Positions 7,138-15,023 of a stretch of 22,577 nucleotides of DNA are shown piece by piece. Under the pieces are notes generated by a model, which worked only from the letters and a program-made list of their open reading frames with translations, did not search any database and was not told the origin of the DNA. The stretch spans positions 1 through 22,577 of the forward strand of contig JAZRVI010000017.1 of the NCBI GenBank assembly GCA_045599035.1. The letters are read 5' to 3'. The stretch is from CATZDY01 sp045599035 (GTDB lineage: Bacteria; Bacillota; Desulfotomaculia; Desulfotomaculales; Desulfocucumaceae). The translations under genes and the position numbers were made by a program. Within the stretch, counting starts at the first letter, position 1, and every line of letters starts with the position of its first letter.

Positions 7138-7166
7138 AAAAAGACTGTCTGCAGCAGTCTTTTTTT
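7138..7166 (+). terminator. Strong terminator in the yabQ-divIC gap, symmetrical
   Basis: AAAAAGACTG (7138-7147) pairs perfectly with CAGTCTTTTT (7155-7164) across a 7-nt loop, with a T run at 7160-7166 and an A run on the other side. It should stop transcription from yabQ before divIC and could act in both directions. Confidence 0.85.
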
Positions 7167-7258
7167 ATTTGTCGGGAAAAGCAGGAAAAAGCTATTATTT
7201 CAAGAATGTTAAAAAGGTCTGAGCAAATAGAAAATCCAGCAAAGGAAGGTGGGAGGAC

Positions 7259-7741
7259 ATGAGCGAATACGAGGATTTTAATGATTATTCCTATAATACA
7301 GGGCCTTCAATGGCTCAAAGAAGAGTTAAACGCAAAAAAAATAAAAATAAAGCCATTTTGCGGCTGCTGATTTTATTAATTATGGTCTTTCTGGTCTATC
7401 TTCTAATTCGTTTTGCCGTGGGTTTGTTTCAATTAACTTCCATGAAAGTCGATATTAATAATTTAACCCAACAGACAGCAGAAATCCAGACTGCCTTGGA
7501 TGAATTGAATCTTCAGGTGGAACAATTACAAAGTGATTCTTATATAGAAGAAAAAGCTCGGGCTTTAGGGATGATTAAGGAAGGGGAAAATCAGGTGGTA
7601 ACTGAGCCAGAAGAAGCTTCGGAAGCTGATACCTCCGAAACTGCTGATACCTCTGAAGCTGCTGATTCCGAAACTACTGATTCTGAAGCTGCTGATTCTG
7701 AAACTGCCACCAACAGCAGTGAAGAAAGTGCGGAAGAATAA
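7259..7741 (+). CDS. divIC: Septum formation initiator, DivIC/FtsB family
   Basis: DivIC is a bitopic division protein that joins FtsL and DivIB at the septum. The 160 residues show a basic cytoplasmic part (RRVKRKKNKNK, residues 22-32), one transmembrane helix at about 33-55 and a coiled coil (about 60-93, with regular Leu/Ile in INNLTQQTAEIQTALDELNL). YIEEKARALGMIKEGE then follows, the family's conserved end. Residues 108-160 are an added acidic tail of repeated (T/S)SE(A/T)ADSET units and are unlike the core. The start ATG follows GTGGGAGG. It lies downstream of a strong terminator, so it needs its own promoter, which I could not identify with confidence. ppx follows 16 bp later. Confidence 0.88.
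   Translation: MSEYEDFNDYSYNTGPSMAQRRVKRKKNKNKAILRLLILLIMVFLVYLLIRFAVGLFQLTSMKVDINNLTQQTAEIQTALDELNLQVEQLQSDSYIEEKARALGMIKEGENQVVTEPEEASEADTSETADTSEAADSETTDSEAADSETATNSSEESAEE
7625..7708 (+). repeat. In-frame repeats encoding the acidic tail of DivIC
   Basis: Units beginning GCTGAT or ACTGAT recur in frame: two of 18 nt (GCTGAT-ACCTCY-GAARCT) and then three of 15 nt (RCTGAT-TCY-GAARCT). They encode alternating AD-TSE-T/A and AD-SE-T/A. Their close nucleotide similarity suggests recent expansion by slippage, so copy number may vary between strains. Confidence 0.8.
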
Positions 7742-7757
7742 TTGGGGGGGGAAATCT

Positions 7758-8645
7758 TTGAAAGCGGGAATTATTGATCTGGGCAGCAATAGCTGCCGCC
7801 TGTTAATTGCGGATTTATCCTCCGCCCAAACCCTGCTGGCTTTGCGAAAGCCTACCCGTATGGGACAAGGCATTAGCGAGCGAAAGCTGCAGCCGGAGGC
7901 TATGCAGCGGTCTTTGACGGCCATTCAGGAATTTTTGGCCTTAATGCAGAAATTTAAAGTGGACAAAAGTCTGATTTCTGCCACCGCAGCGGTGCGGGAA
8001 GCGGCTAATCAGCAGGAGTTTTTGGAGCTGGTTAAGCGGCAGACCGGGCAGCAAATTCGAGTTTTGAGCGGAGCTGAAGAAGCCTTTTGGGGTTATCAGG
8101 GGGTTAAGTGGAATTTCCCGCAGCTTGAAAAGCCGATAATTATGGATTTGGGCGGGGGAAGTACGGAGTTTAGCTGGACGGAAGGGGAAAATCTGGTCTG
8201 TGTCAGCACCAAAGTGGGAGCAGTCCGAATGACCGAAAAGAACCATACCGAGGCTGAAATTTTGAATCTTCTAAAGCCTGCTTTGGGACGGATTAAAAAT
8301 CGGGAACGGCCTTTTGTAGCTATTGGCGGAACGGCAACCACTTTGGCAGCCATTGGTTTGGCTCAAAAAGAATATTTGGATCGGCAAGGCTTTAGGTTAA
8401 CGCTTGAGCAAGTCCAAGACATTCAGTCTAAAATTGCCGGACTCAGTTTGGAGGAACGCAAAGATTTGCCTGGTATGAGTCCAGATCGGGTTGATATTAT
8501 TCCGGCGGGAATTCGGATTATCACTTTGGTGATGCAGCAATTACACAAACGGGAGATTTTAATTTCCAATACTGGTTTAATGCACGGTCTGGCTTTGGGG
8601 CTGGACAAGAATTTGGCAATAAAAAATGTGCTTACTTACGAATAA
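7758..8645 (+). CDS. Ppx/GppA-family exopolyphosphatase / pentaphosphate phosphatase
   Basis: The family cleaves terminal phosphate from polyphosphate or from guanosine pentaphosphate. The start is TTG 7758, with an eight-G tract (7744-7751) as the only candidate binding site; an ATG at 7719 lies inside divIC and is rejected. The 295 residues show the actin-like ATPase fold: phosphate-1 motif IIDLGSNSCRLLIADL (residues 5-20), TAAVREAAN, SGAEEA, phosphate-2 motif IMDLGGGSTEF (about 126-136), and AIGGTATTLAAI near residue 190. The short form has no C-terminal HD domain. It occupies the place of yabR between divIC and spoIIE in Bacillus. It is probably cotranscribed with divIC. Which substrate it uses cannot be told from sequence. 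Confidence 0.88.
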   Translation: MKAGIIDLGSNSCRLLIADLSSAQTLLALRKPTRMGQGISERKLQPEAMQRSLTAIQEFLALMQKFKVDKSLISATAAVREAANQQEFLELVKRQTGQQIRVLSGAEEAFWGYQGVKWNFPQLEKPIIMDLGGGSTEFSWTEGENLVCVSTKVGAVRMTEKNHTEAEILNLLKPALGRIKNRERPFVAIGGTATTLAAIGLAQKEYLDRQGFRLTLEQVQDIQSKIAGLSLEERKDLPGMSPDRVDIIPAGIRIITLVMQQLHKREILISNTGLMHGLALGLDKNLAIKNVLTYE

Positions 8646-8677
8646 CGACAAGATATTCCGGTCTTTTGGGCTATAAT
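8645..8677 (+). promoter_or_regulatory. spoIIE promoter region with candidate Spo0A box
   Basis: TATAAT (8672-8677) lies 44 bp before the spoIIE start codon. No recognisable -35 is found at 17 bp. Instead ACGACAA (8645-8651), directly over the ppx stop codon, reads TTGTCGT on the other strand, one base from the Spo0A box core TTGTCGA. Its centre lies near -36 relative to the expected start, where Spo0A activates sigma-A promoters that lack normal -35 spacing, as known for Bacillus spoIIE and spoIIG. Confidence 0.45.
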
Positions 8678-8721
8678 GGAAATAAAATTATTTATTTCCT
8701 GGCCAGGAGGTTGGAATTAAT

Positions 8722-11025
8722 TTGCCAAAAACAGAGCCGAATCTTTCAATTCAAAATAGAACAAAATTTTTCTTAAAACAAAAATCCTGGTTTTGGGTGT
8801 TTAGCGGACTGATTTTGGGACGAGTAGTCATCCTGGGCGAGCTGCATCCTTTTTTGCCGACAGCCGCAGCTTTGCTGGCTGTTTTTTTGCCTTGGAAAAA
8901 TGGCCTGTGGGCTTTGGCGGCTTTGGAGTTGAGCCTGGCTTTGGTCAGCAGTGGAGCCGAACGGCTAAGTTCCGGCATAGCAGCCGGAGCTGTTTATGGA
9001 TTAATTTTGGTCTGGAAAAGAAAAAGAAAAGTGGGAGCTTGGATGGCCGGAGCTATTGCCGGAAGCGGCTGTTTGCTGTTTAAAGCGGTTATTTTAAATA
9101 ATACCGGCTATTATCATCTCCTTAATTTATTATTTGAAGCTTTGCTGGCTGCGGTTTTGACCTGCGTTTTATTTAAGCTTCCTGCGGCAATTTTGGCCAT
9201 TCGCTTAAGAAGAAGTCTGACCGGAGAAGAATTAATCAGTCTGTTTATCTGGGCAGCAGCTTTGGTTGTAGGCTGTGGTAATTTGGAGCTGGTCGGCTTG
9301 AAAATTGGAGAAATTCTAAGTCAAGTGCTGATTTTGTTGGCGGCCTTTATTGGCGGGGCTGGCTTGGGAGCAGCGGCTGGAGCGGCCGTCGGGGTTTTGC
9401 CGCTTCTAATTTCTTTACCCCTGGCCTCGGGCAGTATGGCCTTTTGTGGCTTGCTGGCCGGTTTGGGACAGGGCTGGGGAAAAAAGGCGGTTCTGGCTGG
9501 TTTGGTTCTGGCTCAAATGGTTTTGTGGGCTTATAATGGAGTGGATCAGGATGTTCTTTGGAGAATGGGGGAAACCTTGCTGGCAGTTGGAATTTTTTTG
9601 CTGCTCCCCACTCAAAAAATAACGGGACTGGCCGGTTGGTCGCAGGGGTTGCCCCAACGCTTTTCTCCGGAAGCGGAAAGGCAAATTCGTCTGGCCTCCC
9701 AGGAAAGCCTGCAAGCCTTTGGCCGTTTGGGACAAAAAATAGCCTCTTTGTGGCTGGAGGACAGCTCGGCAAAATTGGCTCTGGATTATCAGATTATTCA
9801 GCGGGAGGTTCGCAACAAGGTTTGTTTGGGCTGTGGAATGCTGCGGGTTTGCTGGAAAGATACCTGGTTTCGTTTTGCTGATTTTTTGGAAGCTTTTCGA
9901 CAGTCAGAAGAAAACTTTGTTCATTATGAGCAGTTGCCTTTGGAAATTCAGCAGCGTTGTCTGAGAAGCCGGGAAATTGCTTTGCTGCTGGCCTGTTTGC
10001 AGGATAATTTTCAGGTTAGCCGCTTTTGGCAGAATAAGTTGAAAAGTTGTCGCCATTTCTTAAAGGAACAATTAGAGATTATTGGAGAAATCTGGGACAA
10101 TCGTTTGGCTCGTCTGGATTTTTCTACTCAAACTGGAGAACAAGCCGAAAGCTTTTGCAAACAACTTTTGCGGGACAATGGTTTTCCGGCTTTACAAGTA
10201 GAGATTTTCAATCAGCAGCAGGGAGCGGAAATTGCCATAACCGCCAAAGGCTGCGGCCAAAACTCTCTTTGCCGCTATCAGGCTGCTGCTATTCTGAGCA
10301 GGCTGTTTAATCGTACCTATCAGGTGGCCGGGGATTGGTGTTATTTGGAGGAAGGTTCTCATTGTCGTTTTTGGCTTGCTCCGGAGCTGAAATTTTATTG
10401 GCAGGTGGGAGCGGCTCAAAAAAGCCTGAACGGGGTTTGTGGAGACAGCTATGGCTTTTTATATTTGCCGGGCGGACGCTTGGCGGCAGTTTTAAGTGAT
10501 GGCATGGGACAAGGCGAAAAGGCCTATCGGCAAAGCCGTTCGGTGGTGGAGATGTTGGGAGAATTTTTGCAGTTTGGCTTTTCGGCTCAGGAGGCTTTGC
10601 GGACGGTAAATTCTCTCCTGCTTTTGCGGCCTGAACAGGAAAGCTTTGCTACGGTAGATCTGGTTTTATTGGATTTATACAGCGGAGAAGCCGAGTTTTT
10701 GAAAATAGCTTCTCCTCCGGCTTACTTATTGCGAGGTGAACAGGTCAGCCAATTAAAGGGCAATTCTTTGCCGGTGGGGATTATTTCGGATGTGGCCGCA
10801 GCGGTTACCATCAAAAAGCTGCGGGATCAGGATTATGTTGTTTTATTTACGGACGGACTTTTGAATAAAATGGGTGAGGATGAATGGCTTCAGGCCGCTT
10901 TGCCGGAACTGGGAAATTTGTCTCCCAGCCAGGGGGCGGAATTGCTTTTGGAACTGGCCGAGCAAAATTGGGGGGCTTCGGATGATCGGACGGCTTTAAT
11001 TCTGAAAATCAAAGAATATCGTTAA
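8722..11025 (+). CDS. spoIIE: Stage II sporulation protein E, membrane-bound PP2C-type phosphatase
   Basis: SpoIIE dephosphorylates SpoIIAA-P at the asymmetric septum, which frees sigma-F in the forespore. The start is TTG 8722, 11 bases after AGGAGG (8705-8710). The 767 residues compare with about 827 in Bacillus. Residues about 25-310 are a run of hydrophobic helices (the ten-span membrane part). Residues about 320-560 are the regulatory region with the Cys cluster CLGCGMLRVCW. The C-terminal PPM phosphatase has SDGMGQG (592-598), FTDGL (Asp711) and SDDRTALI (Asp754-Asp755), which supply the metal ligands. The partners SpoIIAA, SpoIIAB and SigF are encoded at 16935-18487 in the same window. 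A candidate Spo0A box precedes it. Confidence 0.96.
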   Translation: MPKTEPNLSIQNRTKFFLKQKSWFWVFSGLILGRVVILGELHPFLPTAAALLAVFLPWKNGLWALAALELSLALVSSGAERLSSGIAAGAVYGLILVWKRKRKVGAWMAGAIAGSGCLLFKAVILNNTGYYHLLNLLFEALLAAVLTCVLFKLPAAILAIRLRRSLTGEELISLFIWAAALVVGCGNLELVGLKIGEILSQVLILLAAFIGGAGLGAAAGAAVGVLPLLISLPLASGSMAFCGLLAGLGQGWGKKAVLAGLVLAQMVLWAYNGVDQDVLWRMGETLLAVGIFLLLPTQKITGLAGWSQGLPQRFSPEAERQIRLASQESLQAFGRLGQKIASLWLEDSSAKLALDYQIIQREVRNKVCLGCGMLRVCWKDTWFRFADFLEAFRQSEENFVHYEQLPLEIQQRCLRSREIALLLACLQDNFQVSRFWQNKLKSCRHFLKEQLEIIGEIWDNRLARLDFSTQTGEQAESFCKQLLRDNGFPALQVEIFNQQQGAEIAITAKGCGQNSLCRYQAAAILSRLFNRTYQVAGDWCYLEEGSHCRFWLAPELKFYWQVGAAQKSLNGVCGDSYGFLYLPGGRLAAVLSDGMGQGEKAYRQSRSVVEMLGEFLQFGFSAQEALRTVNSLLLLRPEQESFATVDLVLLDLYSGEAEFLKIASPPAYLLRGEQVSQLKGNSLPVGIISDVAAAVTIKKLRDQDYVVLFTDGLLNKMGEDEWLQAALPELGNLSPSQGAELLLELAEQNWGASDDRTALILKIKEYR

Positions 11026-11057
11026 AAGATCCCCGTGTCCAAAGACAGGGGATTTTT
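11025..11057 (+). terminator. Rho-independent terminator of spoIIE
   Basis: GATCCCC (11028-11034) pairs with GGGGAT (11048-11053), and TGTC with GACA inside it, leaving one bulged G and a CAAA loop. Five T (11053-11057) follow. The stem begins just after the spoIIE stop codon. Confidence 0.8.
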
Positions 11058-11153
11058 GTTCAAGCTTTCGTCTTTTCTTTGTCTAATCGGGCAGGAAAAA
11101 AGCTTGATTTTGTGGAATCTAATAAGCTTATGAAGTTTAAGTTTGATGGGGAC

Positions 11154-11170
11154 GGGAGGGAATTCTCCTG
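11154..11170 (+). promoter_or_regulatory. Ribosome binding site and CTG start of tilS
   Basis: GGGAGGG (11154-11160) is followed seven bases later by CTG (11168-11170). In the tilS frame the reading stays open back to a TGA at 11144. Between there and GTG 11267 there is no in-frame ATG, GTG or TTG. Only CTG 11168 (or ATT 11162, too close to the site) gives a full N-terminus at normal spacing. Confidence 0.6.
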
Positions 11171-12592
11171 AAGCTGGAACAGCAAATTGCCAGGACTATT
11201 GCCAAATTTGATTTAATTAAACCCGGAGAAAAAATTATAGCAGCGGTTTCCGGCGGCCTGGATTCGGTGGTTATGCTGGACTGCCTGGTAAAATTACAAA
11301 AGGATTTGGACTTTTCTCTGGTGGTTGCTCATTTGGATCATGGCTTTCGGGGTCTGGTTTCCCAAGAGGATGCTCTGTGGGTGGAAAAACTGGCCGAGAG
11401 CTATGGTCTGATTTGTTATCGAAAGTTTATAGATGTTCCAGCCTGGAAAAAGCACTTGAAACAAAGCAGCCAGATGGCGGCTCGAACGCTCCGCTATCAG
11501 TTTTTTCAGGAGCTGAAGGAACAAATTAATTTTGACAAGGTGGCCTTGGCTCATCATCTGGACGATCAAGCGGAAACCGTGCTGAATAATCTGCTGCGGG
11601 GAGCTGGAATCAGCGGAATTAAAGGGATTTTGCCCCAAAGAGATTTTTATATTCGTCCTCTGCTGGAGTTGACCCGGCTGCAAATTGCTGCCTATGCCCA
11701 ACAAAACGGCCTGGAGCATCGAGAAGATGCTTCCAATCAAAAAACAATTTATGTTCGCAACAAGCTGCGTTGGGAACTGTTGCCGTTTTTAAAGCAATAT
11801 AATCCGGAAATAACCAAAGCCCTGGGGCATTTGGCTGAAATTGCGGCTGCGGAAGATCATTATTTGGAGGAACAGGCGGCGGCTGGCCGCCGGTTTTTGG
11901 ATTTGACAGCTCCGGAAGACCGGGGGCAGAAGGTGGTTTTGGACTGGGAAGGTCTGAAAAAATTGGATCTGGCTTTGCAGAGAAGAATTTTACGCCGTGC
12001 TTATGCGGAATTAAGCGGGGGTCAGGTTTTGGCCTGGGAGCAATTGGAGAAAGCTCTTGCTTTGGACTCAGCCGCAAATGGCCGGGTAAGCTGGCCGGCC
12101 AATTTACTTGTGCGTCGTTTTCGGGGGCATTTGGAAATTTTTCGTCCTGTCCGAAAAGTTCCGGAATATAATTATCAATTGAAGGTTCCGGGGCGGCTTT
12201 GGATTCCGGAAATAGACTGCTGGCTGGAGGCTCGGATTTTATCCCGGCAGGAGGCTGGAGATCCCAAATTGCGTTCCCGCCAGGAAGCCCTGCTGGATTT
12301 GGCCGGCATTGATGATTTTTTGGAAGTGCGGAATCGGCGGCAGGGAGATTGGTTTTGGCCTTTGGGACGAACGGATCCCACTCGTCTGAAAAAGTTTTTT
12401 TCCGGGCAAAAAATTGCAATGGAGGAACGAAATAAATTGCCTTTAATTTTGGCCAAAGGCGAAATTATTTGGATTGGAGGGGTGATTCCGGGGGAAAAAT
12501 ATAAATTAACCGAAAGGACGGAAAAATGTATTGAATTAAAAATCCAATCCAGGGAATCTGTTAATTCTACCTGTAGGGATTGTTCCTGCTAA
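11168..12592 (+). CDS. tilS: tRNA(Ile)-lysidine synthetase TilS, apparent CTG start
   Basis: TilS adds lysine to C34 of the CAU anticodon of tRNA-Ile2 using ATP, so that it reads AUA. It is normally essential. From CTG 11168 the protein has 474 residues, close to the Bacillus 472. Residues 1-27 match the family opening (KLEQQIARTIAKFDLIKPGE). The PP-loop SGGLDS at 28-33 binds ATP. VVAHLDHGFRG, ALAHHLDDQAET and LRGAGISGIKGI follow, and then the C-terminal tRNA-binding domains. A start at GTG 11267 would delete the PP-loop and leave a dead enzyme. hpt, which usually follows tilS, is absent; ftsH comes next after 49 bp. The alternative to a CTG start is a base error or mutation in a former ATG/TTG. 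Confidence 0.88.
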   Translation: MKLEQQIARTIAKFDLIKPGEKIIAAVSGGLDSVVMLDCLVKLQKDLDFSLVVAHLDHGFRGLVSQEDALWVEKLAESYGLICYRKFIDVPAWKKHLKQSSQMAARTLRYQFFQELKEQINFDKVALAHHLDDQAETVLNNLLRGAGISGIKGILPQRDFYIRPLLELTRLQIAAYAQQNGLEHREDASNQKTIYVRNKLRWELLPFLKQYNPEITKALGHLAEIAAAEDHYLEEQAAAGRRFLDLTAPEDRGQKVVLDWEGLKKLDLALQRRILRRAYAELSGGQVLAWEQLEKALALDSAANGRVSWPANLLVRRFRGHLEIFRPVRKVPEYNYQLKVPGRLWIPEIDCWLEARILSRQEAGDPKLRSRQEALLDLAGIDDFLEVRNRRQGDWFWPLGRTDPTRLKKFFSGQKIAMEERNKLPLILAKGEIIWIGGVIPGEKYKLTERTEKCIELKIQSRESVNSTCRDCSC

Positions 12593-12641
12593 AAGTGGGT
12601 TAAAGATATAACGCCGAACTTAGGCGGAAAGGAGAGAAATT

Positions 12642-14486
12642 TTGAACAAATCTTTAAAAAATCTGAGTATTTTTTTGTTAATTTGTTTGGCGGCCTGGTT
12701 TGGCTATACCATGTTCAATCCCAGTGCTGAACAACCAGAAACCTTAACTTATAGTGACTTTAAAAGCCAGGTAAGTGATGAAAATTATAAGTTTACTGAT
12801 CTGACTTTACAGCCGGATGATCTGATTTATAATATCAATGGTTCCAAAACTGATCCCAAAGGCAAGGAAGGTTTGTTTATCACCATTGGCCCCGGTCCGG
12901 AAGAAAATGCCGAGCTGCTGGCTTTGTTGGATGAAAACGGAATCTCTTATGAAATTTTGCCTCCAGAAGAAACCAGTTGGATTATGAGTTTGTTAGTCAG
13001 CTTTTTACCCCTGATCTTGTTGGTTCTGCTTTTCTTCTTTTTGATGAATCAAGCTCAAGGGGGAGGCGGCAAGGTGATGTCTTTCGGCAAAAGCAAAGCC
13101 AAAATGCACACCGATGAAAAAATTAAGGCTACCTTTGCGGATGTGGCTGGGGCTGATGAGGAAAAAGAAGAATTGGCTGAAATTGTGGAATTTCTGAAAA
13201 GCCCCAAAAAATTTGCGGAATTGGGAGCCAGAATCCCCAAAGGCGTTTTGCTGTTTGGCCCTCCTGGTACGGGGAAAACCCTGCTGGCCAGAGCCGTAGC
13301 CGGAGAAGCCAAAGTGCCTTTTTTCAGCATCAGCGGTTCGGATTTTGTAGAAATGTTTGTGGGGGTGGGAGCCTCCCGAGTTCGGGATCTGTTTGAGCAG
13401 GCCAAGAAAAACTCACCCTGTATTGTTTTTATTGATGAAATTGATGCAGTGGGGCGGCAAAGAGGAGCCGGTCTGGGCGGCGGCCATGATGAACGGGAGC
13501 AAACCCTGAATCAGTTGTTGGTGGAAATGGACGGCTTTTCGGCCAATGAAAGCATTATTATTATTGCAGCTACCAACCGTCCGGATATTCTGGATCCGGC
13601 CTTATTGCGGCCTGGCCGTTTTGACCGTCAAATTGTGGTTGGAGTGCCGGATTTGAATGGACGCAAGGAAATTCTAAAGGTTCATGTTAAGGGCAAGCCT
13701 TTGGACAATGATGTGGATTTGGATGTTTTGGCTCGCCGGACTCCCGGTTTTACTGGAGCTGACTTGGCCAATCTGGTTAATGAAGCGGCTTTGCTGGCAG
13801 CCAGGGCGGATAAAAAGGTTATTTCCATGCCGGAAATGGAAAATTCCATTGAACGGGTTATTGCCGGACCGGAGAAAAAATCCAAGGTTATCAGCGAAAA
13901 AGAGAAACGGCTGGTTTCTTATCACGAATCTGGCCACGCTTTGGTGGGTTATTTGCTGCCTAATACCGATCCAGTGCATAAAGTATCCATTATACCTAGG
14001 GGTCGAGCCGGTGGTTATACCCTGCTGTTGCCCAAAGAGGATCGCTATTATATTACCCGTTCCATGCTGCTGGATCAAATTGCCATGCTGCTGGGAGGAC
14101 GGGTGGCCGAAGATGTGATTTTAAAGGAAATCAGTACTGGAGCTCAGAACGACCTGGAAAGAGCTACCGAAATTGTGCGAAAAATGATTATGGAATATGG
14201 TATGAGTGAGGCATTGGGTCCCATGACCTTTGGCCACAAAACCGATAATCCTTTTGTAGGCAGGGATCTGTCCCGAGATCGCAATTATGGGGAAGAGGTA
14301 GCGGCCAATATTGATAAGGAAGTTCGGCGGACTATGGATCAAAGTTATCAGCGAGTTAAAGATTTACTGAATGAGCATATGGACACCCTGCATCTGGTGG
14401 CTGAGACTCTGATGAAAAAAGAAACTATTGAAGCCAGCGAATTCCAAAGCCTGATGGATCAAGCGGGAGAAGCTCGTCGAGATTAA
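12642..14486 (+). CDS. ftsH: ATP-dependent membrane zinc metalloprotease FtsH
   Basis: FtsH is a hexameric AAA+ protease that extracts and degrades membrane and some soluble proteins. The start is TTG 12642, after GGAAAGGAG. The 614 residues show transmembrane helix 1 at about 8-25, an extracytoplasmic domain at about 30-108, and helix 2 at about 111-135. Walker A GPPGTGKT is at 206-213, Walker B CIVFIDEIDAVG at about 263, and the second region of homology ends RPGRFDR. The zinc site is HESGH at 428-432, where HEAGH is the commoner form, with the third ligand expected in the LERATE region. It closes with its own terminator. Upstream linkage to tilS is conserved, but hpt is missing between them. 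Confidence 0.97.
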   Translation: MNKSLKNLSIFLLICLAAWFGYTMFNPSAEQPETLTYSDFKSQVSDENYKFTDLTLQPDDLIYNINGSKTDPKGKEGLFITIGPGPEENAELLALLDENGISYEILPPEETSWIMSLLVSFLPLILLVLLFFFLMNQAQGGGGKVMSFGKSKAKMHTDEKIKATFADVAGADEEKEELAEIVEFLKSPKKFAELGARIPKGVLLFGPPGTGKTLLARAVAGEAKVPFFSISGSDFVEMFVGVGASRVRDLFEQAKKNSPCIVFIDEIDAVGRQRGAGLGGGHDEREQTLNQLLVEMDGFSANESIIIIAATNRPDILDPALLRPGRFDRQIVVGVPDLNGRKEILKVHVKGKPLDNDVDLDVLARRTPGFTGADLANLVNEAALLAARADKKVISMPEMENSIERVIAGPEKKSKVISEKEKRLVSYHESGHALVGYLLPNTDPVHKVSIIPRGRAGGYTLLLPKEDRYYITRSMLLDQIAMLLGGRVAEDVILKEISTGAQNDLERATEIVRKMIMEYGMSEALGPMTFGHKTDNPFVGRDLSRDRNYGEEVAANIDKEVRRTMDQSYQRVKDLLNEHMDTLHLVAETLMKKETIEASEFQSLMDQAGEARRD

Positions 14487-14527
14487 AAAATTTTTAGTTT
14501 CCCTTTTTAGGGAAGCTAAAATTTTTT
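14487..14527 (+). terminator. Rho-independent terminator of ftsH
   Basis: TTTTAGTTTCCC (14492-14503) pairs with GGGAAGCTAAAA (14510-14521) with one wobble and a six-nt loop. Six T (14522-14527) follow on one side and an A run lies on the other, so it may act in both directions. It directly follows the ftsH stop. Confidence 0.88.
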
Positions 14528-14573
14528 AATAAAATAAAATACAAAGTACAAAATACAGAAGGGATTTGAAAAA

Positions 14574-15023
14574 ATGGAAAAAACTTATGTTATGATTAAA
14601 CCGGACGGAGTTCAAAGAGGATTGGTGGGGGAAATTATCACCCGCTTTGAAAAAAAAGGATTAAAGCTGGCTGCTTTAAAATTGCTGCAAATTACCCCGG
14701 AATTGGCCGGACAGCATTATGGAGAGCATCGGGGCAAACCCTTTTTTGAAGATCTGGTTAAATATATTACCTCCGGTCCTGTGGTGGCTATGGTCTGGGA
14801 AGGCCGGGAAGCTGTTGCGGCTGCCCGCAAAATGATGGGATCTACTCGTCCGATGGAAGCAGAATTGGGAACCATTCGGGCTGATTTCGGCATGGATGTG
14901 GAACGCAATTTAATTCACGGCTCGGATTCTGCGGCCAGTGCCGAAAAAGAAATTAAGCTTTTCTTCGATCCAGATGAAGTGCTTGAATATAAGGAAGTTT
15001 TGGAGAGTTGGATTTATGGTTAA
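14574..15023 (+). CDS. ndk: Nucleoside-diphosphate kinase
   Basis: Ndk transfers the gamma phosphate between nucleoside triphosphates and diphosphates through a phosphohistidine. The 149 residues match the family end to end: KTYVMIKPDGVQRGLVGEI, YGEHRGKPFFEDLVKYITSG, MVWEGREAV and the active-site stretch NLIHGSDS with His115. The start ATG follows AGAAGGGA at normal distance. The thioesterase gene starts 8 bp before the ndk stop, so the two are translationally linked. ndk lies between two terminators together with that gene; no clear promoter was found in the A-rich leader 14528-14573. Confidence 0.97.
   Translation: MEKTYVMIKPDGVQRGLVGEIITRFEKKGLKLAALKLLQITPELAGQHYGEHRGKPFFEDLVKYITSGPVVAMVWEGREAVAAARKMMGSTRPMEAELGTIRADFGMDVERNLIHGSDSAASAEKEIKLFFDPDEVLEYKEVLESWIYG

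Noticed and set aside
7565..7924. Minus-strand frame with ISSFR repeats
   Set aside because: The repeats are only the complement of the DivIC acidic tail.
9347..9772. Minus-strand open frame opposite spoIIE
   Set aside because: Pro-rich mirror of a Gly/Leu-rich membrane segment, without binding site or recognisable domain.
11619..12419. Long minus-strand open frame opposite tilS (266 codons)
   Set aside because: Pro- and Lys-rich peptide typical of a mirror frame; tilS on the other strand is fully conserved.
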